Shown in pieces: positions 1-7,271 of a DNA stretch of 10,477 nt. The first letter of the stretch is position 1. Each line of letters starts with the position of its first letter. Under the pieces are notes generated by a model. The model was not told the DNA's origin. It searched no databases and saw only the letters and a list, made by a program, of their open reading frames with translations. The position numbers were made by a program, and so were the translations under genes. The DNA lies in assembly GCA_030446955.1 (NCBI GenBank), contig JAUJMG010000122.1, positions 1-10,477 on the forward strand, read 5' to 3'. The stretch comes from Thermomicrobiales bacterium. Its GTDB lineage: Bacteria > Chloroflexota > Chloroflexia > Thermomicrobiales > UBA6265.

Positions 1-2
1 CG

Positions 3-695
3 CGCAAGTTCCGGGCGATTATTTGTCACCGAAAGATGGGCAAGCCAGATTGTCCGTGCCCTCGGTGCCCCCTGGAATGCCACCGCGAGGAGATTGGCGC
101 ACTGCTCGTTGGAGAGGTGGCCCGTGCGGGAAAGGACCCTTCGCTTCAGGTGAAGTGGGTACGGTCCGCCGCGTAGCATCGCGGCATCGTGATTCGCCTC
201 AAGAACGATCAGGTCGGCGCCTGCAAGGGGCTCCAGAAGCGCGTCGTCTTCGCATCCGAGATCCGTCACAACGGCTACTCGAACACCCTGGCGTTCGATC
301 AGAAACCCGCACGGCTCGACCGCGTCGTGAGATACCGGAAGGGCCCTGACGGTAATCCCAGCCACCTCTACTTGAGGTCCGATGGGAATCCGGTCGACAA
401 GTGCGCCGCTAACGCCAGCCGCCTCAGCAGTCCCCGGTGTTGCAACAACACGCACCCCCGCTCGCTCAAGACGCGGCAGGGATCGGCTATGGTCCGCGTG
501 CTCGTGGGTGAGAAGCACGGCCGAGACATCAGTCAGGGCATGCCCGGCCCCACGGACGCCTGCTTCCAGCGCCCGCGAGCCAACGCCGCAGTCGACAAGG
601 ACAAGGGTGGTCCCGGCGCTAATGAGGAGCGCGTTCCCGGAACTGCCACTTCCGAGGCTCCGCACCTCGAGAGGAGATTGGTCGTGGAACATCAT
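3..695 (-). CDS. YycJ/WalJ-family MBL-fold metallohydrolase, 3' end cut off by the window
   Basis: Metallo-beta-lactamase-fold protein of the YycJ (WalJ) branch, predicted cytoplasmic. Family members are metal-dependent hydrolases, proposed to be nucleases and genetically linked to WalKR and DNA repair in Firmicutes; the substrate here is unknown. In 231 visible residues I see the family N-terminal signature SLGSGSSGN (13-21) and metal motif HEHADH (64-69). Further ligands are H123 (SHD), D145 (TDLG), H193 (GHLS) and H220 (LAHLS). The LEANHD...LRGGPYPLHLKRR stretch (165-186) is diagnostic of YycJ rather than of other MBL enzymes. The usual length is about 260, so roughly 30 residues are missing at the left edge. 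The start is ATG at 695, or the adjacent ATG at 692; the frame is open back to a TAG at 770-768, but neither ATG has a strong ribosome site. It is divergent from the UPF0182 gene. Confidence 0.9.
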   Translation of the reverse strand, partial: MMFHDQSPLEVRSLGSGSSGNALLISAGTTLVLVDCGVGSRALEAGVRGAGHALTDVSAVLLTHEHADHSRSLPRLERAGVRVVATPGTAEAAGVSGALVDRIPIGPQVEVAGITVRALPVSHDAVEPCGFLIERQGVRVAVVTDLGCEDDALLEPLAGADLIVLEANHDAAMLRGGPYPLHLKRRVLSRTGHLSNEQCANLLAVAFQGAPRARTIWLAHLSVTNNRPELA

Positions 696-761
696 CGGTA
701 CAGGTCTCGGCTTTGAATCATGTGCAGCACGGCACGGCTGGAAGAGGTCGTGGCTGAGGGC

Positions 762-792
762 GAGGTGCTACGATGCCGTGCATCGGCACCTC
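762..792. promoter_or_regulatory. Interrupted inverted repeat, possible operator or RNA hairpin
   Basis: GAGGTGC (762-768) pairs with GCACCTC (786-792), and inside it GATGC (772-776) pairs with GCATC (780-784) around a 3-nt loop CGT. TAC on one side and a single G on the other are unpaired. That is 12 bp in 31 nt. No T-run follows on either strand, so it is not a normal intrinsic terminator. The position between divergent genes fits a repressor site or a 5'-leader hairpin. Confidence 0.45.
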
Positions 793-825
793 TCACTCGA
801 GACTCGACCCCGCTGCCCCTCCGGG

Positions 826-862
826 CCGGTGTTCGGACAGACGGATGCTAGCACCGGTGTTC
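826..862 (+). repeat. Pair of 9-bp direct repeats CCGGTGTTC upstream of UPF0182 gene
   Basis: CCGGTGTTC occurs at 826-834 and again at 854-862, exactly 28 bp apart start to start. The second copy ends 50 nt before the TTG start. Paired direct repeats in this position resemble binding sites for a transcription regulator, but no regulator is identified and chance cannot be excluded. Confidence 0.35.
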
Positions 863-895
863 CAGTGACCGCCACTGTTTCGTGACGGCTCATAG

Positions 896-901
896 AAGGA
901 G
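896..901 (+). promoter_or_regulatory. Ribosome binding site AAGGAG supporting a TTG start
   Basis: AAGGAG lies 11 nt before the TTG at 913. The nearest downstream in-frame ATG, at 1015, has no purine-rich stretch in front of it, so this site decides the start in favour of TTG. Confidence 0.65.
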
Positions 902-912
902 TATTCTCGACG

Positions 913-3762
913 TTGTTCAATCCCTTCCCAGGACCTCGGACGGTGGGGCCGTCTCCGGCAGCAAGCCCGCGATCCCTCCTGCCACAGTGGCGGCCCTCCC
1001 GATCCACGGTGCGCATGTTCGTCACCGCGGTAATCATCGCCGGTCTCTTTGCGCTTGTTTTCGCCACTGCCTCCTTTTGGGTCAACTGGTGGTGGTTCGA
1101 CTCCGTCGGTTACCAATCCGTGCTCTTGACGCGGTACATCGCCCAGTTGACCACCTTCCTCCTTGGCGGCCTGATTGGGGCGGCAGTCTTCGGCGGCAAC
1201 ATCGTCCTCGCCCTGCGCCGCTCGCGGCGGTTGTGCCCGGCCGGCTCCGGCCGACGCGGCGTCGATCGCCTGCTCCTCCCGATCCTTCTCGTCGCCACGG
1301 GGACCGTCTTTGTTGTTGCGGGAGTGGCAACGGCGCAACGATGGCCGGAGCTGCTCCTCCTCTTCAACAGCCGCTCCTTTGGCCTCACGACCCCGGTCCT
1401 TGGTCGAGATGTCGGCTTCTACGTGTTCGCACTCCCAGTGTTGCATTTTCTCCGTAACGCGCTGCTGCCTCTGCTCGCGGCCACCACGCTCGCCGTCGCC
1501 GTCATCTACGTGGTGCGCTTGGGCTTCAACCCGCGCAACTACCGTCGGGTTCCGGTTCTGATGCGCACGCACCTCCTCGTGCTGGTCGGCGGGTTCCTCC
1601 TGCTCGTGGCAGCCTCCTACTGGCTGGCGAACTACGATCTGGCTTACTCAAACCGGGGTGTGGTCTTTGGCGCCGGTTACACGGACGTCAATGCTCGCCG
1701 TTGGGCGAACTGGATCTTGGCCCTCGTTACCGGCGCGACGGCGTTGCTCTTGGCCTTGAGCGGGATCGTGGGTCGGGTGCGGTGGGTTCTTGCCGCGTTG
1801 GCCGGCTGGGCGGTCCTGGCGGTTCTGCTCGGCGTCGCCTATCCGGCTGCAGTGCAACGGACAGTGGTCGAGCCGAGCGAACTGCGCCACGAGGCTCCCT
1901 ACATCGCGCACAACATTGCGATGACCCGGCAGGCTCATGATCTTGAAGATGTCGTCACCCGGGAGCTAAGCGGCGGCGGCACCACGTCGGCGGCTGATCT
2001 GGCGGCACAGTCGACAACCATCGAAAACATCCGGCTCTGGGACTACCGGGTGGTGCGCGAAACCTACGCCCAGAACCACACGTTCGTGCCCTATTACGCG
2101 TTCGACGATGTCGATGTGGATCGGTACATGATCGACGGGCAAATCCGGCAGGTGCTGGTGGCCGCACGAGAACTGAACGTGGAGGGGCTGCCGGAAACCG
2201 CGCAGACCTGGCTGAACCGCCACTTGCGCTACACCCACGGGTACGGCGTCGTAGTCAGCCCGGTCGGGGGTGTTACGCAGCAAGATCTTCCGACGATGCT
2301 CGTTTCCGGCTTCCCGCCCAATGGAACTGGCCCACTCACGATCGAACGGCCCGAAATCTACTTCGGGGAGCGGCCGGGCGACTGGGTCGTCGTCGGCACG
2401 GACCAGGAAGAGTTCACGGGGCTCAGCGAGGTGGCCCAGGCGGGAGGATATGCGGGTGCCGGCCGGGGCTCCATTGGAACCGGCAATTTCTTCTCCCGGG
2501 TGATCCTGGCGACGCATCTGCAAGACCGCAATCTGCTCCTCAGTGGGTCGATCTCCGATGACTCCCGGGTCCTATTGCGGCGGGGTGTCGTGGAGCGAGC
2601 AAACACCATCGCTCCCTTCCTCACCTATGATCCCGACCCCTACATCGTCATCGATCAGGGGCGCCTCTTCTGGATCCTTGACGCCTACACGTCGACCGAT
2701 CGCTACCCGTATGCGACGCCCACACGGGGGATCAACTACCTTCGCAACAGTGTCAAAGTCGTTGTCGACGCCTACGACGGCACGACCACGTTCTATCGCA
2801 CGGCGACGCCCGACCCCATCGCCGACGCGTACGCTCGAATCTTCGATGACCTCTTTGCGCCCATTGCCGATGTCCCGCCCGGCATCGCTGCCCACTTCCG
2901 GTACCCGGAGGTCCTCTTCGACATCCAGTCCGAAATCTACGCGGCCCACCATGTCACCGACCCTCGAATGTTCTATGACGGGGACGATCGGTGGGAGATT
3001 CCTCAGGAGGAGGCAGGCGGATCGATTCAGCGTATGGAGCCCTACTACGTGACGTTGACGCTGCCGGAGGAGCAGGAGCCCGGCTTCGCCCTCATCCGGC
3101 CGTTCACGCCGGGAGGTCGGCAGGAGCGCCAAAACATGACCGCCTGGATGGCAGGGCGAGCGGGCGCGGAAGGGAGCACGGAGATCGTGGTCTACCGCTT
3201 CCCGCGGCAGGCCATCGTCTTCGGTCCGCAACAGGTCGAGGCGAGGATTGACCAAGAACCTGACATCTCGGCTCAGATCACTCTGCTCGACCAATCGGGT
3301 TCGGAAGTCATCCGGGGGAATTTGCTCGTCATCCCTATTGGTGACTCCGTCGTCTATGTCCAGCCGCTCTACCTGCGAGCGTCGGAGACGCCGGGCGCCT
3401 ACCCGGAGCTTAAGCGAGTGATCGTAGCGTCCAACGAGCGGGTGGTGATGGAGCCGACCCTCGCTGGAGCGCTCGCTTCTCTCACCGCCCCGACCGTCGG
3501 TGACGCTCCGCTTCCTGCCCCGCCGGATGCCGTCACTGACGCGCCACCGCCAAGCGCGCCCGATGTCTCACCGGCTCAGGCCGACCTCGCCCAGCAGGCG
3601 CTTGATGCCTATACGCGAGGACAGGCTGCCCTGGCGCGAGGTGATTGGACGGCGTATGGAGCGGAGCAAGCCAACCTTGAGGAGATCCTGCGGCAGCTTG
3701 CAGGTGAAACAGTCTCCCCTGATGGCGGGAACGTTCCGCCGTCAAGCACTCCCGCCCCGTAG
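913..3762 (+). CDS. UPF0182 family membrane protein
   Basis: Large UPF0182 (COG1615) integral membrane protein of 949 residues, typical for this actinobacterial/chloroflexotal family, whose function is not established. After a proline-rich cytoplasmic start (1-34) I read seven hydrophobic segments, near 36-57, 77-101, 119-140, 168-203, 221-239, 263-284 and 291-312. A large soluble domain, likely extracytoplasmic, follows (about 320-860). It has family-like stretches such as WLNRHLRYTHGYG, PEIYFGE and YRFPRQAIVFGPQQVEARI. A Pro/Ala-rich linker (about 845-880) leads to a short helical end, YTRGQAALARGDWTAYG, usual for the family. The start is TTG with AAGGAG upstream; ATG at 1015 (residue 35) is the alternative but would begin exactly at the first membrane segment. 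It stands alone on this strand, convergent with yggS. No catalytic motif is evident. Confidence 0.93.
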   Translation: MFNPFPGPRTVGPSPAASPRSLLPQWRPSRSTVRMFVTAVIIAGLFALVFATASFWVNWWWFDSVGYQSVLLTRYIAQLTTFLLGGLIGAAVFGGNIVLALRRSRRLCPAGSGRRGVDRLLLPILLVATGTVFVVAGVATAQRWPELLLLFNSRSFGLTTPVLGRDVGFYVFALPVLHFLRNALLPLLAATTLAVAVIYVVRLGFNPRNYRRVPVLMRTHLLVLVGGFLLLVAASYWLANYDLAYSNRGVVFGAGYTDVNARRWANWILALVTGATALLLALSGIVGRVRWVLAALAGWAVLAVLLGVAYPAAVQRTVVEPSELRHEAPYIAHNIAMTRQAHDLEDVVTRELSGGGTTSAADLAAQSTTIENIRLWDYRVVRETYAQNHTFVPYYAFDDVDVDRYMIDGQIRQVLVAARELNVEGLPETAQTWLNRHLRYTHGYGVVVSPVGGVTQQDLPTMLVSGFPPNGTGPLTIERPEIYFGERPGDWVVVGTDQEEFTGLSEVAQAGGYAGAGRGSIGTGNFFSRVILATHLQDRNLLLSGSISDDSRVLLRRGVVERANTIAPFLTYDPDPYIVIDQGRLFWILDAYTSTDRYPYATPTRGINYLRNSVKVVVDAYDGTTTFYRTATPDPIADAYARIFDDLFAPIADVPPGIAAHFRYPEVLFDIQSEIYAAHHVTDPRMFYDGDDRWEIPQEEAGGSIQRMEPYYVTLTLPEEQEPGFALIRPFTPGGRQERQNMTAWMAGRAGAEGSTEIVVYRFPRQAIVFGPQQVEARIDQEPDISAQITLLDQSGSEVIRGNLLVIPIGDSVVYVQPLYLRASETPGAYPELKRVIVASNERVVMEPTLAGALASLTAPTVGDAPLPAPPDAVTDAPPPSAPDVSPAQADLAQQALDAYTRGQAALARGDWTAYGAEQANLEEILRQLAGETVSPDGGNVPPSSTPAP

Positions 3763-3940
3763 ATTGGGTCCACTGAAACGATACCGCCCGATTCATACGG
3801 ATTTTGGTAGAAAGCGTGGTCTAGCGTGACGGTCCGGGAGCAGCGGAGGAGAGGCTTCCTGCGGTGAACCCGGGTTTGCATGCCCCGGCACGCGGGCGAC
3901 ACCGCCGAAAGGAAGCCCCAGCCGTCGGACGGATTCGGTA
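3763..3940. other. Convergent intergenic gap
   Basis: 178 bp between the stop codons of the UPF0182 gene and yggS. No gene is supported. The main content is the long inverted repeat at 3853-3917. I see no stem followed by a T-tract, so neither gene has an obvious intrinsic terminator here. Confidence 0.6.
3853..3917. repeat. Long interrupted inverted repeat with internal hairpins, possible structured RNA or terminator-like element
   Basis: GGCTTCCTGCGGTG (3853-3866) pairs with CACCGC (3900-3905) and AGGAAGCC (3910-3917). This makes a 14-bp stem interrupted only by CGAA (3906-3909) on one side. The 33-nt interior can fold further, either as CCGGG (3870-3874) with CCCGG (3884-3888), or as CCCG (3869-3872) with CGGG (3893-3896) enclosing TGCCCCGGCA (3881-3890). 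There is no T-run on either strand. It begins 24 nt past the yggS stop. It could be a Rho-type or bidirectional 3'-end structure, or a small RNA; it matches no tRNA or riboswitch I recognise. Confidence 0.45.
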
Positions 3941-4621
3941 TCAGTCCTGAAAGATGGCGCGGCCAATCCGAACGTGGGTCGCGCCCTCCTCGATGGCGAC
4001 CGCATAATCGTCGCTCATTCCCATGGAGAGGACGTCCAGCGTCGCGTCCGGGTGCGAACGGCAAAGCTCGTCCCGAAGCTTGCGCAGGCCGTGGAATACG
4101 GCCCGGACCTGCTCGGGGTCCGTAACCAGCGGAGCGATGGTCATCAACCCGCTGATAGCGAGATGGGGTGATTCAAGAACCCGAGCGAGCAGAGCCGGGG
4201 CAGCATCGATGCCGCAGCCCGCCTTCTGGGCTTCACCCGCAACATTGACTTGGACAAGGACCTTTAGCCGACGCGCGAGCCGCTCACCTTCTCGCTCCAA
4301 GGCATCGATGAGCGAGGGCCGGTCGACCGACTGAAACAGGTCAAAGAGGGGAGCGGCAACACGCACCTTGTTTGTCTGCAGCTGGCCGATCATATGAAGC
4401 TCGGCGTCGTCGGCAAGGGGAGATGCAAATTTCCTCGCCGCGTCCTGGACCCGGTTCTCACCGAAGTGGCGCAACCCCAGCGCGTAGGCGGCGTCGACTT
4501 GGTCTCGATCCACCGTCTTACAGACGCCGATGATCGTCACGTCGTTAGGCTCCCGTCCTGCTCTCCTTGCCGCGCGCGCCACCGTACGTTGCACCTCTTC
4601 GATTCGCTGGGCCAGGGTCAC
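3941..4621 (-). CDS. yggS: YggS family pyridoxal-phosphate-binding protein (PLPBP)
   Basis: Cytoplasmic PLP-binding protein of the YggS/YlmE/PROSC family, 226 residues, normal length. It is a single alanine-racemase-N-like TIM barrel without racemase activity. Family members maintain PLP, amino-acid and keto-acid homeostasis. The PLP lysine is K35 in VCKT (usually SKT or TKT). Other marks are FGENRVQD (53-60), HMIGQLQTNK (76-85), SGLMTIAP (157-164), SMGMSDDY (199-206) and RIGRAIF (218-224). I chose the GTG at 4621 because GAGAGG lies 6 nt upstream and the GTG overlaps the yfiH stop as GTGA, giving translational coupling. The frame stays open upstream to 4726, but that extension lies inside yfiH and does not resemble the family. 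It is the last gene of the three-gene operon. Confidence 0.93.
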   Translation of the reverse strand: MTLAQRIEEVQRTVARAARRAGREPNDVTIIGVCKTVDRDQVDAAYALGLRHFGENRVQDAARKFASPLADDAELHMIGQLQTNKVRVAAPLFDLFQSVDRPSLIDALEREGERLARRLKVLVQVNVAGEAQKAGCGIDAAPALLARVLESPHLAISGLMTIAPLVTDPEQVRAVFHGLRKLRDELCRSHPDATLDVLSMGMSDDYAVAIEEGATHVRIGRAIFQD

Positions 4622-5529
4622 GAGATACCTCTCGAGGTTCCTGAGGCGGTGATGGAGATCATGGCGCCGAACCGGCCGGTGTCGGCCCCCTGTCCCCGGT
4701 GGGAGAACCAGTGGTTGCCCTGACACCGCGTGCAGTCGGGATGCACGTCAATGTGCTCTTCCACCACCCCTGCCTCTCTCAGGAGGAGGGTGTTCGCTCT
4801 TTTCAGGTCGAACGTCGCACCGGTTGTCGTTGCCCTGATTGCCCATCGCGCGTCTGTACCGGCGACCTCACCGCGCTCCATCCACGCGCCGACCACTTCG
4901 GGTCCGACTTCGTAGCAGCACGGCCCAATGCCTGGCCCCATGAAGGCAACCAGCCGTCCCGGGTGACTCCCGAAGGCGTCCGTCATCGCGCGAACGGCCC
5001 GTCCGACGATACCGGCGACCGTCCCCCGCCACCCTGCGTGGACGGCAGCCACGGCGGGGCGGTCGGGATCGACGAGGAGCACGGGCAGGCAATCGGCGTG
5101 GAGCGTCATGAGGACCACACCCGGCTGGTCCGTGATCAGAGCGTCTCCCAGCCCAACCCGGCCCGAGCCGGGTCGCGCCCCGCGTCCGGCGTCCTTCCCG
5201 TCGGCTTGTAGAACCTCAACACCATGCACCTGCCCGACGGTGGCCAACAGATCAGCGTTCAAGCCGGCAGCCTGGCACCAGCGGCGGCGCATTCCCCACG
5301 CATCTGCGGCATCGCGTGGTGGGCTATACCCCACATTACCCTCCGCCGTCCCCATGCTGGGAACGCGCCCGGTCACGCCGTGTGCCACGCCTGGCACCTG
5401 CCTGAGCAGTTCGCTGCGAGCTAGCCGGGTGGCCAACACGTCCACCGGTGACGTTCCCTGCTCAAGGTCCAAGCCTCCGTCAGCGGCGGTCCTACCGGGC
5501 CCAATTGCTGTCGAGCCAAGACCAGTCAT
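4618..5529 (-). CDS. pgeF: YfiH/YlmD-family laccase-domain protein (PgeF type)
   Basis: 303-residue protein of the multicopper-oxidase-like laccase-domain family (E. coli YfiH, Bacillus YlmD, human LACC1/FAMIN). Family members are reported as purine nucleoside phosphorylase/adenosine deaminase enzymes, and YfiH was also linked to peptidoglycan precursor editing; the older polyphenol oxidase label is doubtful. The metal-site residues are in place: H102 (QVHG), C147 (LHADCLPV) and H164 (VHAGWRGT). The family loop GPGIGPCCYEVG (198-209) and the end motif CTRC...FSHR (266-278) are also present. About 45 residues precede the usual GV.HG start of the fold, longer than in many homologues. The start is nevertheless supported by a GGGAGG ribosome site (5545-5540) and an ATGA overlap with the upstream stop. 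It also overlaps yggS by 4 nt. Confidence 0.93.
   Translation of the reverse strand: MTGLGSTAIGPGRTAADGGLDLEQGTSPVDVLATRLARSELLRQVPGVAHGVTGRVPSMGTAEGNVGYSPPRDAADAWGMRRRWCQAAGLNADLLATVGQVHGVEVLQADGKDAGRGARPGSGRVGLGDALITDQPGVVLMTLHADCLPVLLVDPDRPAVAAVHAGWRGTVAGIVGRAVRAMTDAFGSHPGRLVAFMGPGIGPCCYEVGPEVVGAWMERGEVAGTDARWAIRATTTGATFDLKRANTLLLREAGVVEEHIDVHPDCTRCQGNHWFSHRGQGADTGRFGAMISITASGTSRGIS
4628..4633 (-). promoter_or_regulatory. Ribosome binding site GAGAGG of yggS inside the end of yfiH
   Basis: GAGAGG on the minus strand lies 6 nt before the GTG at 4621, within the last codons of the laccase-domain gene. It fixes the yggS start and supports coupled translation. Confidence 0.65.
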
Positions 5530-7085
5530 TGGTCTTCTCCCTCCCGAGCCACGTTCAAGATGATCTGGTCTACAACCTGCTCAACCGGGGCGTGGTCGTC
5601 CGTGAAGACCGTCCCGCCGGGTGCCACTTCCCGGATGTTGCCCGTCTCGAGGCTACGCTCGGCCACGGTGCGGAGCACGGAGTCTTTCGGCAAGCGTGCT
5701 GTGTTGGCTGCGAAGTGAGCGATATCCGCCTCGGCGTTGGCCCCAACCACAATGCTATTACTGAAGCGTTCCACATCGATCACGTAGACGTGGGGATAGA
5801 CGCTCGCCATCGTCGACGCAATGGCGTCGACGAGTCGGTAATCCGTACTCGTCCGGCCAACATTGATCACGGCGACGCCGGTTGGTGTCAGATGGTCGGA
5901 GACCTCCTGGAAGAACTCGCGCGAGGTAAGTTGGAAGGGGATGTAGGGCTGGCGGTAGGCGTCAACGCCGATGAGATCGTAGCGCTGGTCGGTGGTGCGC
6001 AGAAAGTAACGTCCATCCTCGACGATAATGTTTAGGTTCGGTTCGTCCATCCCGAAATACTCACGGCCCACCCGCACGATCTCTGGGTCAATCTCTACCC
6101 CGTCAATCGGGATTGGACCGTAGGCAGCGCTCAGTTGCCGGGCTACGGTGCCGCCGGCCAGCCCGATCATCGCGGCGCTGCGCGTTGTCCGGGCGCCAGC
6201 ATTCGGGTTGAACAGCGGACCGACCATGAAGTAGTCCCATGGTCCGCGGGTAAGGAGCTGGTCCGGATCGTAGATCGAGTGGACGGCGTGGCCCTCGTTG
6301 AGCGCCAGGAGATAAGCGCCGTCTTGCTCCAAGACCTGAATATAGTTGTATTCCGACTCCAGCTCATGGACGAGCCGACCTCGATCTGCAGGACGAATCG
6401 CGCTCACGCTCCCAGTGGTCACCACCCCGATTTGAAGGATCGCCAGCAGGATGCAGCAAAATGCGAGGAGGCGTGCCCTGAGGGCGACCAGCGCCACCGC
6501 GGATGGAATAAGCAGCGCGAGGCCCAGCGTCAGGAACGTTCGAGCGGTTCCGAACAGGGGGATCAGCACGATCACCGGCAGGAAGCTCCCGGCGATCGAG
6601 CCGAGCGTCGACAGCGCGTAGATGCCGCCAGCCGTCTGCCCGGCATCGGCCACCGTGCGAAGCCGCAGGCGGATCGCGAACGGGGTGACGAACCCCAACA
6701 ACGTGGTAGGGATTCCCGTCAGCAGCAGCACACCAAGCAGCGACCCGTAGAACGCCCCAACCGATAGGTCATCAAAGGCGCGCAGCGAGAAGGAGAGGAG
6801 GGGACGAGACATAACGGGAATGAGCCCGACCGCGAAGGCCGCAGCGGCCGTGATGGTGAAGAGCAGCGTGGGGGAGGGGCGGCGGTCGGCCAGACGCCCC
6901 CCGAGATAGTAGCCCAGGGAGAGGTAGGCGAGGGTCAGGCCGATGAGGTTGGCCCAGATGAATGTTGACCCGCCGAAGTACGGGGCCAGCAGGCGCGAGG
7001 TGGTCAGCTCAAGTCCGATGCTCGTGAGACCCCCGAGAAACACGATCAAGCGGGTGAACCCGTGCTGTAGGGCTTTGGTATCCAT
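5526..7085 (-). CDS. Fused MFS/spermidine synthase-like membrane protein
   Basis: 519 residues from the ATG at 7085. The N-terminal part (about 10-225) has several hydrophobic segments of the transporter-like module seen in fused MFS/spermidine synthase proteins, including LIVFLGGLTSIGLELTTSRLLAP. The C-terminal part (about 235-519) is a spermidine-synthase-type Rossmann domain. It shows GLAGGTVARQL (308-318, SAM/dcSAM loop), VEIDPEIV (330-337, acidic ribose contact), VEDGRYFLR (355-363) and YDLIGVDAYRQP (369-380). True spermidine synthases carry an aspartate-rich amine site (D..D) after this last strand; here it reads DAYRQP, so polyamine synthesis is uncertain and the substrate is unknown. 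The frame is open to a TTG at 7184, but that lies at a likely -10 box. ATG codons at 7163 and 7151 are other options; none has a good ribosome site. It is the first gene of the operon, overlapping yfiH by ATGA. Confidence 0.85.
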   Translation of the reverse strand: MDTKALQHGFTRLIVFLGGLTSIGLELTTSRLLAPYFGGSTFIWANLIGLTLAYLSLGYYLGGRLADRRPSPTLLFTITAAAAFAVGLIPVMSRPLLSFSLRAFDDLSVGAFYGSLLGVLLLTGIPTTLLGFVTPFAIRLRLRTVADAGQTAGGIYALSTLGSIAGSFLPVIVLIPLFGTARTFLTLGLALLIPSAVALVALRARLLAFCCILLAILQIGVVTTGSVSAIRPADRGRLVHELESEYNYIQVLEQDGAYLLALNEGHAVHSIYDPDQLLTRGPWDYFMVGPLFNPNAGARTTRSAAMIGLAGGTVARQLSAAYGPIPIDGVEIDPEIVRVGREYFGMDEPNLNIIVEDGRYFLRTTDQRYDLIGVDAYRQPYIPFQLTSREFFQEVSDHLTPTGVAVINVGRTSTDYRLVDAIASTMASVYPHVYVIDVERFSNSIVVGANAEADIAHFAANTARLPKDSVLRTVAERSLETGNIREVAPGGTVFTDDHAPVEQVVDQIILNVAREGEDQ

Positions 7086-7271
7086 CACGTGTTGATTGGC
7101 ATGCGCGACGAAGTTCCTTCCGTGCCACCTACGTGGCAGCGCCTCTCTCATGCAAGCAGGCATCGCTGTCGCCCGAATGGCCAAAGTATAGGCGGATGTC
7201 CGCTCGCGGAGTTCTTCCGGCCGGCCGCAAAGCCATCTGCTGGGGATCGTGACACAAACCGCACGAGCGGC
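7086..7271. other. Intergenic region upstream of the three-gene operon
   Basis: 186 bp between the FNT stop codon and the chosen start of the synthase-like gene. It holds a candidate -10 box and palindrome (7185-7203) and about 90 nt of probable leader. No terminator for the FNT gene is visible, so some read-through into the operon is possible. Confidence 0.5.
7185..7203 (-). promoter_or_regulatory. Candidate promoter -10 box with adjoining palindrome
   Basis: On the minus strand TATACT (7190-7185) is a near-consensus -10 box. Directly upstream is the palindrome GCGGA-CA-TCCGC (7203-7192), which would sit in the -35/-10 spacer and could be an operator. The -35 region is weak (AACTCC at about 17-bp spacing). 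Transcription would begin near 7178, giving a leader of about 90 nt to the ATG at 7085. Confidence 0.4.

Larger units (their letters stand above)
696..912. other. Divergent intergenic region between yycJ-like and UPF0182 genes
   Basis: About 217 bp without a convincing gene. It must hold the promoters of both flanking genes, but I cannot pick unambiguous -35/-10 boxes on either strand. It contains a strong interrupted dyad (762-792), a short tandem ACTCGAG/ACTCGA, two copies of CCGGTGTTC (826-834 and 854-862) and the ribosome site of the UPF0182 gene. Confidence 0.6.

Noticed and set aside
189..885. Overlapping plus-strand open frames at the left end (189-716 and 382-885)
   Set aside because: They lie opposite the MBL-fold gene, have Arg/Pro-rich shadow-like composition and no ribosome site, and match no family I know.
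793..1572. 259-codon minus-strand frame opposite the start of the UPF0182 gene
   Set aside because: Highly charged antisense shadow of a membrane-coding region; no motif or start signal.
3775..3806. Possible terminator after the UPF0182 gene (CCGATTCATACGGATTTT)
   Set aside because: The stem would be only 3 bp with a short interrupted T-run, too weak to call.
3853..3917. tRNA or cobalamin-type riboswitch reading of the long stem
   Set aside because: The 7-8 bp outer arms recall an acceptor stem, but there are no D, anticodon or T arms, and the conserved cobalamin-box bases are absent.
5448..6767. Long plus-strand frames opposite the spermidine-synthase-like gene
   Set aside because: Antisense to a gene with clear domain motifs; the translations are low-complexity and unlike any family.
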